From contig PUNB01000157.1 in assembly GCA_003552565.1 (NCBI GenBank), positions 1 through 8,625 of the forward strand: DNA of 8,625 bases. The letters run 5' to 3'. Source of the stretch: Lentisphaerota bacterium. Lineage in GTDB: Bacteria; Verrucomicrobiota; Lentisphaeria; Oligosphaerales; PUNB01. This document shows positions 6,941 to 8,625 of this stretch, in pieces (within the stretch, counting starts at the first letter, position 1; every line of letters begins with the position of its first letter). Both the position numbers and the translations under genes were made by a program. The notes under the pieces are model-generated. The model was not told where the DNA came from, ran no database searches, and was given only the letters and a program-made list of their open reading frames with translations.

Positions 6941-7033
6941 TTTACCACCCGCTCCGCTAGCGAAACGAATTTATCCCGTTGCATTTGGCCTTGCCAACCT
7001 TCAAAGAAGGATGCAACTGGGACGGGTGGTGAA
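6941..7033. repeat. Compact structured intergenic element with a three-way-junction fold
   Basis: Nested inverted repeats fit together closely. The outer stem is TTTACCACCCG (6941-6951) with CGGGTGGTGAA (7023-7033), 11 pairs including one G-T. Inside it, TCCC (6974-6977) pairs with GGGA (7019-7022) and GTTGCAT (6978-6984) with ATGCAAC (7011-7017), with a single T bulge. Within that stem are two adjacent hairpins, TTGGC(CTT)GCCAA (6985-6997) and CCTTC(AAA)GAAGG (6998-7010). No base is left unpaired at the inner junction. A CGCTAGCG palindrome lies at 6955-6962. The element could be an RNA in the HIT to Minf_1886 intergenic transcript, a DNA cruciform, or a non-autonomous mobile repeat; the strand is unknown. 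Confidence 0.7.
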
Positions 7034-7060
7034 AAACTGTTACTACCTGCGTTAATCTTT

Positions 7061-7090
7061 GTGGCTTTTTGTGTTTTTTTGTGGCTAGTA
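7061..7090. repeat. Three GTG-led 10-bp units, first copy
   Basis: GTGGCTTTTT, GTGTTTTTTT and GTGGCTAGTA follow each other with GTG at 7061, 7071 and 7081, an exact 10-base period. The block lies directly after the structured element and 21 bases ahead of the ribosome site of the next gene. The same architecture recurs at 7871-7900. Confidence 0.65.
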
Positions 7091-7121
7091 AACCCGGTGT
7101 TTCACATAATGGAGACAGACA

Positions 7122-7550
7122 ATGAAACTGGACGAACCGGAAATTCAAGCGGGCATAGCCAGGCTGGCCCGCCGTTATCAGAACTATCGAAGCGAAGCGT
7201 TCCATTTTATCTGCCGAGCGGTCGCTTTTGTTAACCGGGAAGTGATGGAAAAGCATACTCGCGCTCATATCAACAGTTGTCAGCTGACCCGGGGAGCGCA
7301 ACAGCTGGCCATCAACGAATACGGGCCGCTGGCTCTGGACGTGCTCCAGCACTGGGGCATAAAGTCCTCCCGGGACATAGGCAACCTGGTCTTCGCTCTG
7401 ACCGAAGAAAAAATCCTGATCACCAGTGAGCAGGATAAACCCGATGACTTCCCTGCGGATGAGGACGAGTTCCGCCAGGCCTTGATGCGACATCTCAAAG
7501 CTGACGAAACTCTAGAGATTGATAAAGATGATCCGCCGGTTATTATTTAA
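7122..7550 (+). CDS. Minf_1886-family protein (Verrucomicrobia/Planctomycetes-restricted)
   Basis: A 142-residue cytoplasmic protein of unknown function. The N-terminus, with RYQNYRSEAFHFICRAVAF and then HINSCQLTRGAQQLAINEYGPLALDVLQHWGI, matches what I remember of the family restricted to Planctomycetes and Verrucomicrobia relatives (the TIGR04138 type, named after a Methylacidiphilum locus). The typical length is 130-150. The conserved core is followed by KSSRDIGNLVFALTEEKILITSEQDKPDDF, and the C-terminus is acidic and probably disordered. There is no signal peptide or membrane segment. ATG 7122 is preceded by GGAGA at 7111-7115 with good spacing. The gene stands alone on the plus strand, 208 bases after the HIT gene, with no promoter I can name in the T-rich upstream block. 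The family call is from memory of the motif pattern and is the best taxonomic marker here. Confidence 0.82.
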   Translation: MKLDEPEIQAGIARLARRYQNYRSEAFHFICRAVAFVNREVMEKHTRAHINSCQLTRGAQQLAINEYGPLALDVLQHWGIKSSRDIGNLVFALTEEKILITSEQDKPDDFPADEDEFRQALMRHLKADETLEIDKDDPPVII

Positions 7551-7870
7551 GCCATTAAAAGGTTAAAACAGACTTATGGCAAAATGGGACCGGCAGGCTG
7601 ACAATAACCGCGGGACTTCCGCCTGCGCCAAGGCTACGGCGCAATAGGCCAGAGCGCAGAAGTATTTTCCATCATCCGGCTGCCGCGTCGCAGTTTCGAC
7701 CGTCCGGAATCCGGTCGTTACTTGCTGGCTCGCGGGGACCTGACCACTCTTCGTGTGGCTCAGGCAAGCTGCTCGCCCTCCATATGCCCCCCAAGGCCGG
7801 GCGGCTCCATCCCCCTCCTGGAGACGACGGGCCTCCGCCGTTTCATAAGCAAACAAAAGATTGCCTATCC

Positions 7871-7900
7871 GTGTTGATCCGTGTCCATCAGTGGTTGAAG
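7871..7900. repeat. Three GTG-led 10-bp units, second copy
   Basis: GTGTTGATCC, GTGTCCATCA and GTGGTTGAAG have GTG at 7871, 7881 and 7891, again an exact 10-base period, preceded by TATCC. The order of units resembles 7061-7090 (the last one begins GTGG in both). I recall similar 'ATCCGTGTT-ATCCGTGTCC-ATC-GTGG' strings in intergenic DNA of several phyla, but I cannot check that here. Confidence 0.65.
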
Positions 7901-7915
7901 GAATTTTTTGTGGGG

Positions 7916-8030
7916 GGCTAAGTTGGCCGATTAAGTGTGGCGACTAAGTGGAGAGTCGAAGTGGAGGCGAATAAGTGTACAAGACGAAGTGTGAGGACTA
8001 AGTGTGGCGATTAAGTGCAACCGACGAGGG
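7916..8030. repeat. Degenerate 13-14-bp tandem repeat array (8-9 units)
   Basis: Consensus GAYTAAGTGTGGC. The core AAGT falls at 7920, 7933, 7946, 7959, 7973, 7987, 8000 and 8013, that is, steps of 13, 13, 13, 14, 14, 13 and 13. Best units: GATTAAGTGTGGC (7929-7941) and GACTAAGTGTGGC (7996-8008). A ninth, decayed unit, GACGAGGG, begins at 8023. The period is not a multiple of three and there is no open frame through it, so it is non-coding. It lies between the end of the Pro-Glu gene and the palindrome-rich stretch. It could be an array of protein-binding sites, a replication-slippage minisatellite or part of a mobile element. Confidence 0.8.
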
Positions 8031-8040
8031 GGGGTGAGTG

Positions 8041-8084
8041 TTTCATTATAAAGAGATGAGGCGGGAATGCACAGCCTCACTCTC
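8041..8084 (-). terminator. Intrinsic terminator of the Pro-Glu repeat gene
   Basis: On the minus strand GAGA-G-TGAGGC and GCCTCA-TCTC pair around an 11-base loop (plus-strand arms 8053-8062 and 8074-8084, one bulged base) and are followed by TTTATAATG. The hairpin begins on the stop codon of the gene. The T-tract is short, so efficiency is uncertain. Confidence 0.6.
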
Positions 8085-8625
8085 ACCGCACCGCCTGCAC
8101 TCCGTAAACTCGTATCACCGGCAGTCTCCAGCCGGGATGGCGTTCAACCTTGCCATGCACACGCACCTTGCGTCCATTCCATTGACTCAGACTTAAAAAG
8201 TCACTTATCAGGTAAACCATCGGTTCAGGGGTGTCCGACTCGGGATCGAGAAGCACATGGGAAGCGTCAGCCGTCCTTTGCCTTCCGAGAGAGGCGACAA
8301 TGCCGACCTTCGGCGGTTCAGCCACCTCCGGTTCTGGTTCTGGTTCGGGTTCCGGTTCGGGTTCCGGTTCGGGTTCCGGCTCCGGATCGGGTTCCGGCTC
8401 CGGTTCTGGTTCAGGCTCCGGTTCCGGCTCCGGTTCGGGTTCGGGTTTTTCTTCCTCAGGCAAGGCTTCCGCAAAAATCGTATCATATAGATCCGGCGGG
8501 ATCTCCGGCCGCAGGCGGCGGTCTGTTTCCGCCGGAGTTTTGGCCACCGGTTCCGGTGGAATCACTGTTGTCTCAAGTTCCTCCTCCCTCGGGTCATCTT
8601 CGATCTCCGGATCGGACTCAATATC
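8083..8625 (-). CDS. Pro-Glu repeat protein with small C-terminal domain, 5' end missing
   Basis: I do not recognise the gene. 181 codons are visible, and the frame stays open to the right edge, so the true start is outside. The sequence begins acidic (DIESDPEIEDDPREEE), continues with a charged linker, then residues 61-100 are 40 residues of Pro-Glu dipeptides with one Asp change. Such a stretch forms a stiff extended rod, as in the periplasmic spacers of TonB-like proteins. The last 75 residues contain VYLISDFLSLSQWNGRKVRVHGKVERHPGWRLPVI in broken form, a strand-rich pattern (hydrophobic-x-V-x-V-x-G) that suggests an SH3- or OB-like barrel. There is no TonB C-terminal motif. A wall, periplasmic or envelope role is inference; the N-terminus that would show a signal peptide or membrane anchor is missing. 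A terminator follows. Confidence 0.8.
   Translation of the reverse strand, partial: DIESDPEIEDDPREEELETTVIPPEPVAKTPAETDRRLRPEIPPDLYDTIFAEALPEEEKPEPEPEPEPEPEPEPEPEPDPEPEPEPEPEPEPEPEPEPEVAEPPKVGIVASLGRQRTADASHVLLDPESDTPEPMVYLISDFLSLSQWNGRKVRVHGKVERHPGWRLPVIRVYGVQAVR
8326..8445. repeat. Hexanucleotide tandem repeat coding for Pro-Glu
   Basis: Twenty units of GGTTCN or GGCTCN (plus strand) encode the Pro-Glu rod of the minus-strand gene. Synonymous third-position changes between units and one GGATCG (Asp) show it is not freshly expanded. The array keeps other frames open on both strands, which makes false overlapping ORFs. Units of six bases can be gained or lost without a frameshift. Confidence 0.9.

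Larger units (their letters stand above)
7551..8040. other. Long non-coding stretch with palindromes and repeats
   Basis: There is no convincing gene in about 490 bases. A 97-codon minus-strand frame (7563-7856) is open but has no ribosome site, and its composition is unlike a protein. Palindromes are dense: GCCTGCGCC (7621-7629) with GGCGC-AAT-AGGC (7638-7649); GCAGGC (about 7593-7598) with GCCTGC (7621-7626); CGACCG (7697-7702) with CGGTCG (7712-7717). The stretch 7740-7850 is GC-rich. The two repeats nearer the right end are listed separately. Possibly the remains of structured repeats or small mobile elements. Confidence 0.6.

Noticed and set aside
6957..7493. 178-codon open frame on the minus strand
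   Set aside because: It runs antisense to the Minf_1886-family gene and through the structured element; the plus-strand gene has a ribosome site and a recognised protein pattern.
7563..7856. 97-codon open frame on the minus strand
   Set aside because: No ribosome site, no protein-like domain pattern, and it runs across several palindromes; the GC-rich composition alone explains the open frame.
7916..8030. CRISPR array
   Set aside because: Units of 13-14 bases follow each other directly without unique spacers, and no cas gene is near.
8208..8490. Overlapping open frames in the Pro-Glu coding repeat on both strands
   Set aside because: They are by-products of the hexanucleotide repeat (Asn-Arg or Phe-Arg/Phe-Gly dipeptides) and end when the repeat ends.
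8083..8625. TonB protein
   Set aside because: The Pro-Glu rod is TonB-like, but the C-terminus lacks the TonB fold signature and has a different strand-rich pattern.

Overview
The window reads as a chromosomal piece from a PVC-superphylum bacterium, most likely Verrucomicrobiota, Kiritimatiellota or Lentisphaerota. The main pointers are a protein that looks like the Planctomycetes/Verrucomicrobia-restricted family often labelled Minf_1886 (7122-7550), a 234-residue protein that I recall only as a conserved hypothetical of these phyla, and long structured, repeat-bearing intergenic stretches. Base composition is near balanced. I see no rRNA, tRNA, CRISPR array, transposase or phage gene.

Left part (1-4217, all minus strand). 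Read in the direction of transcription, this is a nitroreductase-fold protein with a convincing intrinsic terminator behind it, then recD2 (helicase), an uncharacterised 234-residue protein, and argB (N-acetylglutamate kinase, cut by the window edge). recD2, the hypothetical gene and argB are spaced 21 and 4 bases apart and look like one transcription unit, an odd pairing of DNA repair with arginine synthesis.

Middle (4218-6487). A complete SOS-mutagenesis pair, umuD and umuC, lies on the minus strand with an 11-base overlap. UmuD keeps the self-cleavage site and the Ser/Lys dyad. UmuC keeps the catalytic acidic residues, a QPDLF clamp-binding motif and the C-terminal domain. Behind umuC is an intergenic stretch with a degenerate hexamer array that forms a 17-bp inverted repeat. 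A 300-base divergent control region separates umuD from a plus-strand HIT-family gene with a good -35/-10 promoter.

Right part (6488-8625). The HIT gene is followed by a compact, highly self-complementary element that folds on paper as a gap-free three-way junction on an outer stem. Next comes a run of three GTG-led 10-bp units, then the Minf_1886-family gene. About 530 bases without a convincing gene follow. They hold several palindromes, a second set of three GTG-led 10-bp units and an array of eight to nine 13-14-bp tandem repeats. The window ends in a minus-strand gene (5' end missing) encoding 40 residues of almost pure Pro-Glu repeat followed by a small all-beta-looking domain.

The genes with known roles are DNA-damage tolerance and repair (recD2, umuD, umuC) mixed with housekeeping metabolism (argB, HIT, nitroreductase). 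The least explained material is the intergenic repeat architecture at 4323-4414, 6941-7090 and 7620-8030, and the hypothetical gene at 619-1323.
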